Source of the DNA: Triticum aestivum
Lineage: Eukaryota > Streptophyta > Magnoliopsida > Poales > Poaceae
Assembly (NCBI RefSeq): GCF_018294505.1
Contig: NC_057800.1
Span: 479,818,530 to 479,882,529 of the forward strand
Direction of reading: 5' to 3'
DNA length: 64,000 nucleotides
In this document: piece by piece, positions 32,033 to 43,958 of the stretch
How positions within the stretch are numbered: position 1 is the first letter of the stretch
How the letters are laid out: every line of letters starts with the position of its first letter
Notes under the pieces: model-generated
Databases searched by the model: none
What the model was told of the DNA's origin: nothing
Seen by the model: only the letters and a program-made list of their open reading frames with translations
Program-made: the position numbers and the translations under genes

Positions 32033-33045
32033 AGCCTTCTCGTGCTAGACCCTGAAGAGATTTGTGAGAGTTCTTGAGAGAGATTTCATCCAAGCATACA
32101 CCAACTCCTCCTATCTCTTTTGACCAAAGCAATTTGTGATTTGAGCAAGTCTTGAGAATTTCCCCCTTTATCTTGTTACTCTTGGAGGTTGGAGACTCCT
32201 AGGCGGTAGGAGTGCTCTGGTGAGGAATCAACTTTTGATTTGTCCCCCGGAAAGTTTGTGAAGGTTTGGAGGCCGCCTCAAGGTCTACCACTAGTGGTTG
32301 GGAATCACCTTCGTGGTGATATCTCAAGGAGAATAGGGTGAGCCTTCGTGGCGTTGGTGTGCCTTCTTGGTAACATCCACCTCTCTAATGGTGACTAGGT
32401 TCCCTCCAAGGAAGTGAACATCGGGATAGATCCTCGTTACCGTGACTTTGATTATCCCTAACCCTAACTCCTTACTTGTGGTTTACTTTGGTCATTTGAC
32501 CATGCATTCACTATATCTTGTTGTCATCATTATATTGTGGTGGTTCATTATATTGTGTTGGACATTTCCTTGTTGAGATTATTTAGGCCTACACTTCATA
32601 TTCCGCAATTCATACTTGCTACTATTGATATACTTTGTGATTAGTGTGAATTACTAACTTGTGTCATACACTTCCATATATTGTGATATTGCTCAAGTAA
32701 ATTTGTGTAACTTACTTGAGTTCGCTTGTATCATTCAATTACATATATTGTGATATAATTTGTGTAAGCTTGTATTGCTTACTGGTGTTTGTGTGTATTA
32801 TTCATTTCCATATCTCGTGATATACATTGAGTAAGTTTGTGTGACTTACTTGTGCTTACTCATATCCTCGTTACTCTCATCTTGTTTATGCTAAGTTGTT
32901 GGTGCACTTAGTGAGCCTTGTATATTTAGGATTTGTGCTTGGAAAGTATCCGCTTAGTTTATTTCCGCATTAGGATATAGCCAAATCCATAAAAGATTTT
33001 AAAACGCCTATTCACCCCCCTCTAGGCGACATCGTGGTCCTTTCA
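30329..33045 (+). repeat. 3' LTR (2,717 bp) of the SIRE-like element
   Basis: It pairs with 13253-15962. The minisatellite is at 31521-31749 and the TATA at 31787-31796. A (GA)14 run at 32001-32028 corresponds to only about four GA units in the 5' LTR near 14933, so it expanded after insertion. It is followed by TSD CCTGT at 33046-33050. Confidence 0.92.
32001..32028 (+). repeat. (GA)14 microsatellite
   Basis: Fourteen GA units lie in the 3' LTR. The sister LTR has about four units followed by GGG at the matching position. Confidence 0.95.
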
Positions 33046-33668
33046 CCTGTGATGTAGTCACCTATGTCTGTCTAGATGACGATGGATGTCATCACACCGA
33101 GAGGGCCCTAAGGATATCTCTCCATTTTCGAAGGAGCAAATTCCACTCTCGAGCTATCGAGACCCTTGTCAAACTTCACGGTGAACCTGGAAGTTGTAGT
33201 TATGATCACCGTGTTACATATGGCGTTTGAGCAACCCCAATGCTCATCATACAGTAAGAAGTGGCTATGATACTCTCATAGTCTAAGGAACTAAAACACA
33301 TGTTAACACTCCGTGTTATAACAGTTGACTTGTGACGGTATCATCTCAAAGTATAACAAACAAGTTTGGGTCGATTCAATATGATCGTTCTTCTAATGTC
33401 ATACTCTCAATGTTGTTTTAGGACTATCGTTACACTTAACGATATCCTAAGATCCAGAAAGCGTGATCACCAACAACACTTGAGCCAATCTTAGAGGCGA
33501 GACGAGAAATCTCATTTCACTGCTTATCATTCTACACGTGCATATGAGTTTTCCACTGAATCAAATATTTCAGGATCATAACAGTTATAGCATATAATAT
33601 AAACTCTTAATTATGAACATGGACATATAATAATACAATATTATTGCCTATAGGGCATACTTCCAACA
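33046..33668 (-). repeat. TSD CCTGT and remaining part of the minus-strand Copia LTR
   Basis: Bases 33046-33050 are the right TSD copy. Bases 33051-33668 are the 5' end of the LTR whose other part is 12077-13252. On the minus strand it starts TGTTGGAAGTATGCCCTATA, related to the Angela-like LTR start. Confidence 0.85.
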
Positions 33669-33771
33669 TGACTAAATCACTTCCACAGGTACCGCAAGAT
33701 CATCAGTACAAACTGGTAGAGTAGGTTCGACAGAGGTACCTGGCAGAAGAGCTCGCCGGAGTTGCGAAACA
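33669..33771 (-). pseudogene. pol: Gypsy pol C-terminal tail
   Basis: The minus-strand reading SQLRRALLPGTSVEPTLPV followed by TDDLAVPVEVI is the end of a Gypsy integrase region. It is separated from its upstream part (HPIFDV, just right of 35261) by a solo LTR. It is truncated at 33668 by the Copia LTR. Confidence 0.75.
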
Positions 33772-35261
33772 TGTATAGGATCAAAAGTATGTCTAGAGGG
33801 GGTGATTAGACTACTTGATCAAATAAAAACTTAAACTTTTCCCGATTTTAGTTATAGACAATTTTAGCAATTCTACCAAGTCAAGCAACAACCTACACAT
33901 GCAAGTCTAAGAGTTGAGCAGCGGAAAGTAAAGACTATGCATATGAACGTAAAGGATGGGACCGGAAAAATAAAACGCAATGAAGACATGGTGTTTTGGC
34001 GTGGTTCTGATAGGGGTGCTATCCTACATCCATATTGATGGATGCTTCAACCCACAGAAGATAACGGTTGCACGAGTCCACAGAGGGCTCCACCCACGAA
34101 GGGTCCATGAAGAAGCAACCTTGTCTATTCCATCATGGCTTACGCCCACAAAGTACTAGCCTCACTCGAGTAGATCTTCATGAAGTAGGCGATCTCATTG
34201 CCCTTAAAAACTCCTTGGTTCAACTCGACATCATTTTGGAGGCTCCTAAGTGACACCTAACCAATCTAGGAGACACCACTCTCCAAAATGTAATAGATGT
34301 TGTTGTTGATGATGAACTCCTTGCTCTTGTGCTTCAAAAGATAGTGTCTTCAACACTCAGTGACTTTCTCACAGATTTGTCTTGGGTAGGAGAAGGATTG
34401 GAGTGGGAAGCAACTTGGGGAGGCTAGAAATCAATGTTCAAATGGTTGGATTGGAATGCCTTGATTGCAAGACAAGTGTAGGTGGTTCTCTCTCGAAAAA
34501 TGGATATGGAAGGTGTAGTTTCGTTCTAGTGGCTCTCTCTGAGAATAGGTGGTGGTGGAGGGGTATAAATAGCCGTCACCAAATATGCAACCATTACAAA
34601 CATTATGCACAACTCGATGACACCAAAAATAATTCTCGGTGATACCAAACAGTGTAAAAGATTCGAACATTAGGCTTTTCAGTGAGACCGAATGAATCCA
34701 CTTGATGAGACCAATTTGCGATGACCTAACTAGATACCTTGTTTCAGTAGTTCCAATCGTTTCAACTCGGTAGTTCTGAAGTGTAGTCGATGGGTTAGAG
34801 AAACTTGGTCACTGCACTTCGGTGAGACCGAATGTCATCTCGGTTGTACCGAGTTTCTAGGGTTTGGCTTGTGGAATTTTCTTCAGTAACTTAGTGGGTC
34901 CAGATGTGAGTGTTTCGGTGGGACCGAGTTTGACTTTAGGATTTTAACAGATGGAGAATGATAATGTGGTTGAGGGTTTTTGGAGCAATATCTTCAAGCA
35001 CTTTGATCAAAAGATCACCCCCTTTTAATAGTATTGGCTTTCCTATGGACTCAATGTGATCTTGGATCACTTAACCGAAAATGAAGATTCTTGAAGCTTT
35101 TGCCAGTGTGTTTCCTTAGCACTTTGAGGGGTTCACATTCACATGTCCTTACCATGCCAACATTAAAATTTCCTGAAATTTATCTTTGAATAGGCATTAG
35201 TTCAATGACATATATGTTGTTATTAATTACCAAAACCACCCCAGGATTAGTTGCACTTTCA
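33772..35261 (-). repeat. Solo LTR inserted in Gypsy pol (TSD about AACAT)
   Basis: About 1.49 kb starts TGAAAGTGCAACTAATCC on the minus strand and ends CTTTTGATCCTATACA. AACAT occurs at both borders (33768-33772 and 35261-35265) and overlaps the ends by a base. The Gypsy reading HPIFDV/SQLRR continues across when one copy is removed, which supports a clean insertion. No internal region or second LTR is present. The frames at 34068-34670 are shadows. Inside are repeated GGTGAGACCGA-type phrases (34680-34920). Confidence 0.75.
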
Positions 35262-36178
35262 ACATCAAAAATCGGATGCACTGTGGTGGAGGCTGGCAAC
35301 TTCATTGATCTTCTAGATGGTGGGAAATGGCTCGAAAAACTTGAACGAGAGCTTGTGATTGGTCCGAGGGGAATCTGATGTTTGGATATATGACTGAAGC
35401 TTTAGAAATACTTGATCACCCACTTCAAATTCCCGAAAAAATCTGTTCTTGTCTACTTGGGTTTTCATACAATCTCGGCCTCTGTTGAGATGATGATGCA
35501 CCAGGTCTTGCACCAAACGGAGTTCTTCCATCCAAGCTTGTAAGGACGACGCTGAGATGCCCATGACAACAGTAATTCCCTAATGACGAGGCTTGTGCCC
35601 GTACAAAGCCTTGAATGGTGACATCCCAATAGCCGAATGGGAGGGTGAGTTGTACCAGAATTGAGCTAAAGGGGTCCATAAACTCCAACGGCGAGGGCAA
35701 GCATGTGTAAAGCAACAGGGGAAGGTTTCCAAGCACTGATTTGCCCGTTCCGTGTGCCTATCATTTTGAGGATGGTTGAGATGCTCAACCTTAGCTCCGT
35801 GCCTGCGTACTGGGACAACTCACGCCAAAAGTGGCTGGTGAACACCGGATTGCGATCAGAGATGATGGCCCCAGGAAACCCATGCAGTTTGTAAATCTGT
35901 GACATGTAGAGTTGGGCCACCTTAGCTGTCGTGTATGGATGAGCCAAGGGAAGGAAGTGAGCAAAACAAGTCCTCTTGTCAACAAAAACCAGCATGTAGT
36001 TAAATTCTCCAGATTGTGGCAGTCCGTCAACAAAGTCCATAGTGATGAGATCCCATGGCTGCTTGGGAATTGGAAAAGGAACCAGCAGGATCGGGGACGT
36101 GGCATGGTATAGATTAGCTTGTTGACACACTTGACAGTAGGCGACATAGTGCTTGATTTGAATTTTCATGTTTGGCAA
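35262..36178 (-). pseudogene. pol: Gypsy integrase, frameshifted
   Basis: From 36178 on the minus strand, HYVAYCQVCQQANLYH carries the zinc-binding C-x2-C, WDLITMDFVDGLPQS the first catalytic Asp, and IISDRNPVFTSHFWREL the second. The Glu (HPQNDRHTERANQCLE, near 35740-35790) is in a different frame, so there is a frameshift between them. Further on are FWYNSPSHSAIGMSPFKALY (near 35600-35660) and the C-terminal part FREFEVGDQVFLKLQSYI (35313-35564). All three catalytic acids survive, but the protein is broken into at least four pieces. Confidence 0.85.
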
Positions 36179-36850
36179 AGCGAACAGTGACAGATGCGCT
36201 TGTATGTCACCGGAAATCCTAAGTGTGCCCCCAAGGCGCTATCGTGGAAGGCTGACATGATCTGCTATTGTAAAGCAGTTGATCCTCCAAGCCAGATTTG
36301 ATCTCAGAAGCACGGGACTCCTTGTGGCAGAGATAGCCTTTTCTTGGGATCCTCCCAAACTTCAAATTGCTCTAGAAATCGCTGAGCCTGGGGATTGGAG
36401 TTGTAACTGGCGATGATGTCCTCGAGCCACATTGGTTAGCAAGAGGTGATGGTTGTCAGCATTTTTGTTGGCCCCGCATGCGAGAGGGCGTATGCTACAA
36501 AGCTATCAAACCCTTTCTTGTACTTGATGCAATATCGCAAACCCAAAAGCATCATGAAAGCCTTCTGTTTCCAGCACGTCGTCAGTTGTTGTTCTTCAAG
36601 GTGTACCAACTTGTGTTGGTCTGTGTCGATGATGAACTCCAGCGTGTTGCGGGCACGGACTCTATTGATCCACAACCACGATTATCGCCAGATGTTCTTT
36701 TTTATACGTCGATACTCCTTGATAATGTGGGCACAAAGCCTTGCTCATGAAGGTAACGGGATGCCCACCCTATTGCAGTACTGCTCCAGATCCCTTGTCA
36801 CAGGCATCAGCTTCGATCACAAACTGTGAGAGAAGTTGGGTAGTGCAAGG
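36179..36850 (-). pseudogene. pol: Gypsy RNase H remnant
   Basis: Minus-strand residues include QFVIEADACDKGSGAVLQ (near 36775-36830), the N-terminal RNase H motif with its catalytic Asp, then GHPVTFMSKAL, and FIIDTDQHKLVHLEEQQLTT in the piece at 36436-36675. Frames change several times. The upstream RT is missing because a Gypsy LTR begins at 36851. Confidence 0.8.
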
Positions 36851-38509
36851 TGATGTCTACTACACAACTTGTTCTTGTAGACTCGTGTCAGGCCTCCAAG
36901 CGCAGAGTTTTGTAGGACAGTAGCAAATTTCCCTCAAGTGGATGACCTAATGTTTATCAATCTGTGGGAGGTGTAGGATGAAGATGGCCTCTCTCAAACA
37001 ACCCTCCATCAAATAACAAAAAGTCTCTTGTGTCCCCAACACACCAAATACAATGGTAAATTGTATAGGTGCACTAGTTCAGCGAAGAGATGGTGATACA
37101 AGTGTAGTAATGATAGTAGATTTTGATTTTTGTAATAGTAACAATAAAAACAGCAAGGTAGCAAGTAAAAAAAGTGAGCACAAACGGTATTACGATGCTT
37201 AAAAATGACGCCTAGGGTCTGTACTTTCGCTAGTGCAATCTCTCAACAATGCTAACATAATTGGATCATATAACCATTCCTCAACATGCGATGAAGAATC
37301 ACTCCAATGTTCTTATCTAGCAGAGAACATAAGACAAAAAAATTGTAGGGTACAAAACCACCTCAAAGTTATCCTTTCCGATCGATCTATCCAAGAGTTC
37401 ATACTTAAATAACACCAAGTTATCCTTTCTGATCGATCTATCTAAGAGTTTACTAAAATAAAACCATATGATACACATTAACCAACTCTAATGCCACCTG
37501 GATACTCCAATGTCACCACGATTATCCGTGTGTTGATTATACGATATGCATCAAACAATTTCAGATTCATAATACTTAATCCAACACAAAGAACCTCAAA
37601 GAGTGCCCTAAGATTTTACTGGAGAAACAAAGACGAGAACGTGCATCAACCCCTATGCATAGATTACCCCAATGTCACCTCGGGATCTGCGAGTTGAATG
37701 CCAAAACACACACCAAGTGAATGAATATGATACCCCATTGTCACCATGGGTGTTCATAGCAAGACATACATCAAGTGTTTTCAAATCCATAAAAGCATTC
37801 AATCTGATAATAACAAAATCTCAAAGAGAAAACTCAATTCATCACAACAAGATAGAGAGGGGAAACACCATATGATCCAACTATATTAACAAAGATCGCG
37901 ATAGATCAAGATCGTGCCAAATCAAGAACACGATAGAGAGAGAGAGATTAAACACATAGCTACTAGTACAAACCCTCAGCCCCGAGGGTGGACTACTCCC
38001 TCCTCGTCATGGTGTCCGCCGGGATGATAAAGATGGACTCCGGTGATGATTTCCCCCTCTGTCAGGGTGCCGGAACGGTGTCCAGATTGGTTTTTCATGG
38101 CTACAGAGGCTTACGACGGTGGAACTTCTGATCTAGGGTTATCTCTGGGGGGTTCTGTATTTATAGGATTTTTTGGCGTCAGTTTCACGCGAAGATGGGC
38201 TTCGAGGGGCCCACCACCCACAAGCACACGGGCAAGCCCCCTGGCGCGCCCTAGTGAGTGGTGGTCACCTCCTTCACCTTCTGGTCCGCCACGAAGCTTA
38301 TAGTGCCACTTTTGTTCCAAAAAATCATCAAAAAGTTTTAGCTCATTCGGCGAACTTTCATTTTTGCACAAAAAACAGCACCACGATAGTTCTGCTGAAA
38401 ACAACATCAGTCCAGGTTAGTTCCATTCAAATCATACCAAAACCATATAAAATTGTTGTAAATATGGCATGAATACTTCATAAATTATAGATACGTTGGA
38501 GACGTATTG
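36851..38509 (-). repeat. 3' LTR of a minus-strand Sabrina/Fatima-like Gypsy (copy A)
   Basis: This 1.66-kb LTR reads TGATGTCTACTACACAAC at 36851 and ends GTTGGAGACGTATTG at 38509. On the minus strand it is the ATACGTCTCCAACGTATC...GTAGACATCA type seen four times in the window. The terminal TG has decayed to CA. The internal-side sequence GAGCTTGGGGATGCC (minus sense) next to 38509 marks this as the 3' LTR. The left flank CAAGG (36846-36850) lies in Gypsy RNase H. Confidence 0.83.
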
Positions 38510-39543
38510 GCATCCCCAAGCTCAATTCCCGCTCGTCCTCGAGTTGGTAAATGATAAAAGAAATAATTTATGAAGTGTGAATGCTAGCATGGTGTGTAAG
38601 TTTGATCAATGATAATTTCAATCACTTTTCCTAGCATCATAACAGCAACTCTTTCTCATAAAAATTCTCATGTTAAAGTAGAAACCAATTCACATGTTAT
38701 GGTTCAAACAATGAATTCTCTTGAAACTTAACAACCTATGTTCTTAGTCACCAAACAATTGCAATTAAACTTATTCTCAACAAAGTCTAAGTAAGAGCTC
38801 CACATGCTCAATCATCATATAGTATTCTATGATTTCTAGTACTCAAAGCATATTTTTAGAACAAATGGCATCCATTGAACACAGAGAAAGATAGGGGCTT
38901 AATGTTTCGCCTCCCAACTCATTTATCATAGAGATAATTATCAACAATAATAAATCATGATCAAATATATTTGACTGGACATATTGCCTAGATCTTTCCC
39001 CACCACATGATGCTTGCCAACTAGAGAATAATTGAGGTTGAAATGACAATGCATACTATTGAATTTTGCACAAAAGTAGATACTGAAAAGTAAAAGATAG
39101 GCCCTTCACAAAGGGAAGCAGAGGTTGTCATGCACTTTTTATTTTTGGATGCACAATCTCTTATTGCAAAGGAACGTCATGTTATATTTCCCCTTATGAT
39201 AGCACCTTTATTATGCAGTCCGTCACTTTTATTACTTTGCCATCAAAAGTTTGTACAACACTTATTTTCCCTTACAATAAAAGATCAAACATATTTAGGA
39301 GCAATTTTTATTGCTTTATGCATCGATGACAACTTACTTGAAGGATCTTATTCAATCCACAGGTAGGTATGGTGGACACCATGGCAAGAAACTGGGTTTA
39401 AGGGTTTTTAGATGCACAAGTAGTATCTCTACTTAGTAGGAATTTTTGTCTAGCAAAAGATCCTAAGAAAACACCACATGTTGGGGGATCCATGACAATA
39501 TAACTTCTATGCAAATATACACAACCATAACTCATTATGTTGT
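38510..39543 (-). other. Internal non-coding region of copy A, 3' part
   Basis: On the minus strand this leads into the LTR with the phrase CTCGAGGACGAGCGGGAATT, also found before the LTR at 49634 (CTCGAGGACGAGCATGAATT). No coding frame is supported. Confidence 0.7.
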
Positions 39544-41145
39544 CTTCCTGCTACCTCTTGTGCTTGTGTTGGTTTTTACCTTGAAGAGGAAAGGGTGATG
39601 TAGCAAACTAGAGTAAGTATTTCCCTCAGTTTTGAGAACCAAGGTATCAATCCAGTAAGAGACAACACGCAAGCCACCGAATACCTGCACAAACAAACAC
39701 CAACTTGCACCCAACGCGATAAAGGGGTTGTTAATCCCTTCATGGTTATTTGCAACGTGAGATCTGATAGAGATAGATAAACGACAAAGTAATGTTTTTG
39801 GTATTTTTGGTTTATGGGACGGAAAGTAAAGGATTGCAAAGAAAGTAAATTGGAAACTAAAAGTGTAGATCGGAAACTTATATGATGGAAAATAGACCTG
39901 GGGGCCATAGGTTTCACTAGAGGCTTCTCTCAAGAAAGGAATTATTACAGTGGGTGAAGAAATTACTGCCGAGCAATTGATAGAAAAGCGTAAAGTTATG
40001 ACGATATCTAAGGCAATGATCATGAACATAGGCATCATGTCCATGTCAAGTAGACCGAAACGATTCTGCATCTACTACTATTACTCCACACATCGACCGC
40101 TATCCAACATCCATCTAGAGTATTAAGTTCATAAAGAGCAGAGTAACGCCTTAAGCAAGATGACATGATGTAGAGGAATTAACTTGAGCAATATGATGAA
40201 AACCCATCTTTTTATCCTCGATGGCAACAATACAATATGTGTCGGTTCCCCTTCTGTCACTAGGATCGAGCACCGCAAGATTGAACCCAAAGCTAAGCAC
40301 TTCTCCCATTGCAAGAAAATCCAATCTAGTTGGCCAAACCAAATCGATAGTTCGAAGAGACTTGCAAAGATATCAAATGTTGCATATAAGAATTCATAGG
40401 AGATTCAAATAATATTCATTGATAAGCTGATCATAAATCCACAATTCATCGGATGTCGGCAAACACACTGCAAAAGAGTATTACATCGAATAGATCTCCA
40501 AGAACATCGAGGAGAAGTTTGTATTGAGAATCAAAGAGAGAGAAGAAGCCATCTAGCTACTTGATATGGACCCATAGGTCTGTGGTAAACTATTCACGCT
40601 TCATCGGAGAGGCAATGGTGTTGATGTAGAAGCCCTCCGTGATCTAAACCCCCTCCAGTAGGATACCAAAAAGGCCCCAAGATGGGATCTCACAAGTACA
40701 GAAGGTTCCAGCGGTGGAAAAGTGGTTTCATGGCTCCTATGGAAGTTTTTTGGGTATATGAGAATATATAGGAGGAAGATCAAGATCAGGGGGTCACCGA
40801 GGGCCCCAGAAGGATGGGGGGCGCGCCCTACACCCCTGGGCACGCCCTCCACCCTTGTGGCCGCCTCGTGGCTCTTCTAACTTGCAATCCAAGTCTCCTG
40901 GGTGTCTTCTGGTCCAAGAAAAATCAACGCGAAAGTTTTATTCCGTTTGGACTCCGTTTGGTATTCCTTTTCCGCGAAACTCTAAAACAAGGGAAAACAG
41001 AAACTAGCACTGGGCTCTAGGTTAATAGGTTAGTCCCAAAAATCATATAAAATAGCATATTAATGCATATAAAACATCCAAAACAGATAATATAATAGCA
41101 TGGAACAATAAAAAATTATAGATACGTTGGAGACGTATCACTTCC
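39544..41145 (-). repeat. Solo LTR with TSD CTTCC (Fatima/Sabrina-type)
   Basis: The LTR is 39549-41140 (1,592 bp), starting TGATACGTCTCCAACG and ending GAGGTAGCA on the minus strand. CTTCC is at 39544-39548 and 41141-41145. Only one LTR and no interior remain, so two LTRs of a former full element recombined. The frames at 39535-40342 are inside the LTR and not genes. The GC-rich inverted modules near 40815-40870 lie in the promoter half. Confidence 0.88.
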
Positions 41146-42408
41146 TTGTCCAACTTCAACTAATTTGCTCAAGTTTTGAAAATTATTAATGGGTATTCAC
41201 AATCATAGAAGATGTCCAAGATAATATATTTGTATGTGAAAGTTCTCTTCCTTATACTAATCATTCATGAATTGCTTGTATGACCAATATTGTGATTGCC
41301 TAGCTTCAATAGGTTTCACTGTCTAAACCCAATGTGAAGCTGCTGCTACTAGGCATGATATGAACATACAATTTCAACTTCATGATATTAAAATCATTCA
41401 ACAATTTACACATAGGATATAAGTGAAGCACGAGAGTAAATGACAAACTACTCCAAAAAGATATAAGTGAAGATCAAGTGAATAGTTAAGTAAATGGGTA
41501 GCTATTTGAGGATTCTCTCTCATAAAAAAACTTTCAGATCTAAGTATTTTATTAAAACAACAAGCGAAACAAAATAAAATGACATTCCAAAAATAGCACA
41601 TATCTTTTGAAGAAGCAAAAACTTAGGCTTAACCGAGGCTAACCGATAATTGTTGATGAAGAAAGGTGGGATGCCCACCGGGGCATCCCCAAGCTTAGAT
41701 GCTTGAGACTTCTTGAAATATTATCTTGGGATGCCTTGGGCATCTCCAAGCTTGAGCTTGTGTGTCTCCTTAATTCCTTTTATATCACGGTTTTCCTAAA
41801 TCTTAAAAACTTCATCCACACAAAACTCAACAAGAACTCGTGAGATAAGTTAGTATAAATCAATGCAATAACCTTATCATTCTCTACTATAGAAAATCAC
41901 TAAAATAATAATTTAGCATTGCATACTAAATGCCTCTTCATATTTAATAGTCCTATCCTCAAATAGAATCATTAAACAAGCAAACATATGCAAACAATGC
42001 AAAGATAACAGCATCTGGCTAAACAGGATAGTCTGTAAAGCATGCAAGAAGATTCATACTTCTTTAACTCCAAAATTCTGAAAATTTACCATGCTGTAGA
42101 AACTTTCTCATAGCTTATTCTGCAAAAATTTCAATATTTTATCACATTCTAACTTTTCTCAAGAATTCACGCACTAGCGTGCAACTTCCTATCTTCAAAC
42201 AACCACATATAGACTTGCAAAATAAGCATGGCAAAGGCTATACTTGGCATTTTATTGAATTAAAAGATAAAAAAATTATTCTAAATAACATCAAGCAAAT
42301 CCTTAAAAAATAAAATGATGCTCCAAGCAAAACACATATCATGTGATAAATAAAAATATAGCCCCAAGTAAGGTTACTAATAATGTTGGAGACAAAAGAG
42401 GGGATGCC
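41146..42408 (-). other. Internal non-coding region of copy A, continued
   Basis: It continues 38510-39543 across the solo LTR. It carries phrases such as GGGGCATCCCCAAGCTTAG (near 41680) and an imperfect repeat of GGGCATC(C/T)CCAAGCTTGAG (near 41735). It ends with GGGGATGCC where a plus-strand LTR starts. No supported gene. Confidence 0.65.
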
Positions 42409-43472
42409 TGATACGTCTCCAACGTATCTATAATTTATGAAGTATTTATGTTGTTATGTTATCATTCTTGGATGTTTTACAATTATTTTATAGCAACTTT
42501 ATACCATTTTTTGGGACTACCCTATTGAGCTAGTGTCAGTTGTTGTTTTTTGCTTGTTTTTTACATCGCGGGAAATCAATATCAAACGGAGTCCAAACAT
42601 CGCGGAACTTTTTGTGGTTTGTTATGGACTAGAAGACATCCAGTGGGCCAGAGACGCACCTGGGGGTGCTCCGAGGGGGCACAACCCACCAGGGCACGCC
42701 TGGGGGCCCAGGCGCGCCCAGTTGGGTTATGCCCACCTCGGTGGCCTCCGGCACCCCCTCTTCGCCCTATAAATTCCCAGATATTCCAAAAACCCTCGGG
42801 GTAACGCATAGGGGTTGATGCATGTTCTTGTCTTTTTTCCGATAGAAATCTTGGGGCACTTTGAGGTTCTTTGTGTTGGGTTGAGTATTATGAATCTGAA
42901 ATTATTTGGTGTTATTTTAGTATGAACTCTTGATAGATCGATTGGAAAGAACAGCTTCGAGGTGGTTTCGTATCGTTCAGATGATTTCTTATTATGTTCT
43001 TCGCTAGATAGGAACTTTGGTTGATTCTTCGTTGCACGTTGAGGGATGGTTATATGATCCAATTATGTTAGCATTGTTGGGAGATTGCACTAGTGAAATT
43101 ACGGACCCTAGGCCTCATTTTCAAGCATTGCAATACCATTTTTCTCCATTTTATCAATTGTTACCTTGTTGTTTTTATTTATTCAGATTATAAAAATATA
43201 TTTCTACCATCAATATTACACTTTTATCACCATCTCTTCTCCGAACTAGTGCACATATACAATCTGCCATTGTATTGGGTGTGTTGGGGACAAAAGAAAT
43301 TTCTTGTATTTGGTAGCAGGGTTGTTTGAGAGAGACCATCCTCATCCTACACCTCCATAGATTGATAAACCTTAGGTCATCCACTTGAGGGAAAATTTCT
43401 ATTGTCCTACGAAACTCTGCGCTTGGAGGCCCTACACGAGTCTACAAGAATAAAGTTGTATAGTAGACATCA
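42409..43472 (+). repeat. LTR copy B of the same Gypsy family, internally deleted
   Basis: It runs from TGATACGTCTCCAACG to GTAGACATCA and is only 1,064 bp against about 1,640-1,690 in copies C and D. The missing part lies just after the CTATAAATTCCC promoter region (near 42765-42800), where copies C and D have about 0.55 kb more. It is followed by the leader (CTCTTTTCTGGCG) and an acidic ORF, so it acted as a 5' LTR. Confidence 0.82.
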
Positions 43473-43595
43473 AGCTCTTTTCTGGCGTTGTTGCCGGGGA
43501 GGTGAGTGCATGAAGGTATATCTTTAGATCTTGCAATCGATTTTTTTAGTTTCTTTTTTATCACTAGTTTGGTTTATAAAAGAAAACTACCAAAA

Positions 43596-43958
43596 ATGGA
43601 ATTGAGGTGGCGTCATATTATTCATATTTATCATGTCTTTCTTGAAAATGATCGAAAGGTAAATTGTGCTCAATTGATAGAAGAAGAATTCAATAAAAAA
43701 TTTGTTATAAATGATGATCATGATTGCAATGTTGTTAGTATGAATTCTTTGAATATCCATGATGCTAATGATATGCAAAGCCTTAAGCTTGGGGATGCTA
43801 TGTTTGATGAAGATGATATTTTTAGTCCCCCAAGATTTGATGTGCAAATTTGTTATAATGATTGTATGCCTCCTGTTTATGATGATTATAATGATGAAAG
43901 TGGATTTAGAGAGGTCATGACTTTATTTAGTGATGAATCCACCATTTTGGATGAGGCT
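43596..43958 (+). pseudogene. Acidic ORF of the non-autonomous Gypsy (copy B), cut by an LTR
   Basis: From ATG 43596 (MELRWRHIIHIYHVFLEN) 121 codons run in frame to the next LTR, whose TGA supplies the stop. It shares SLNIHDANDMQS, AMFDEDDIFSPP and EVMTLFSDES with the ORFs at 45707 and 63505. It is very acidic, has no knuckle or protease motif, and has no function I can name. It sits where gag would be, directly after the PBS. Confidence 0.7.

Larger units (their letters stand above)
13253..33045 (+). mobile_element. SIRE/Maximus-like non-autonomous LTR retrotransposon with nested Gypsy
   Basis: The element has paired LTRs (13253-15962 and 30329-33045), an iMet-type PBS (TTGGTATCAGAGC), a gag with two CCHC knuckles, a long non-coding tail, a PPT and a 5-bp TSD CCTGT. 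Without the nested Gypsy it is about 11.1 kb. No protease, integrase or RT is present, so it depended on another element's enzymes. The LTR end with its C-rich TTCACCCCCCCTCTAGGCG tract and the Copia-type PBS and gag point to the SIRE/Maximus side of Copia. The family name is not certain. Confidence 0.88.

Noticed and set aside
31446..32132. 228-codon minus-strand frame in the 3' LTR of the SIRE-like element
   Set aside because: It runs through the minisatellite and the GA microsatellite (Ser-Leu repeats) and is only 152 codons in the sister LTR. Not conserved.
39535..40342. 178-codon minus-strand frame and smaller ones near it
   Set aside because: They lie inside the solo LTR 39549-41140 and cross its border. 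No domain.
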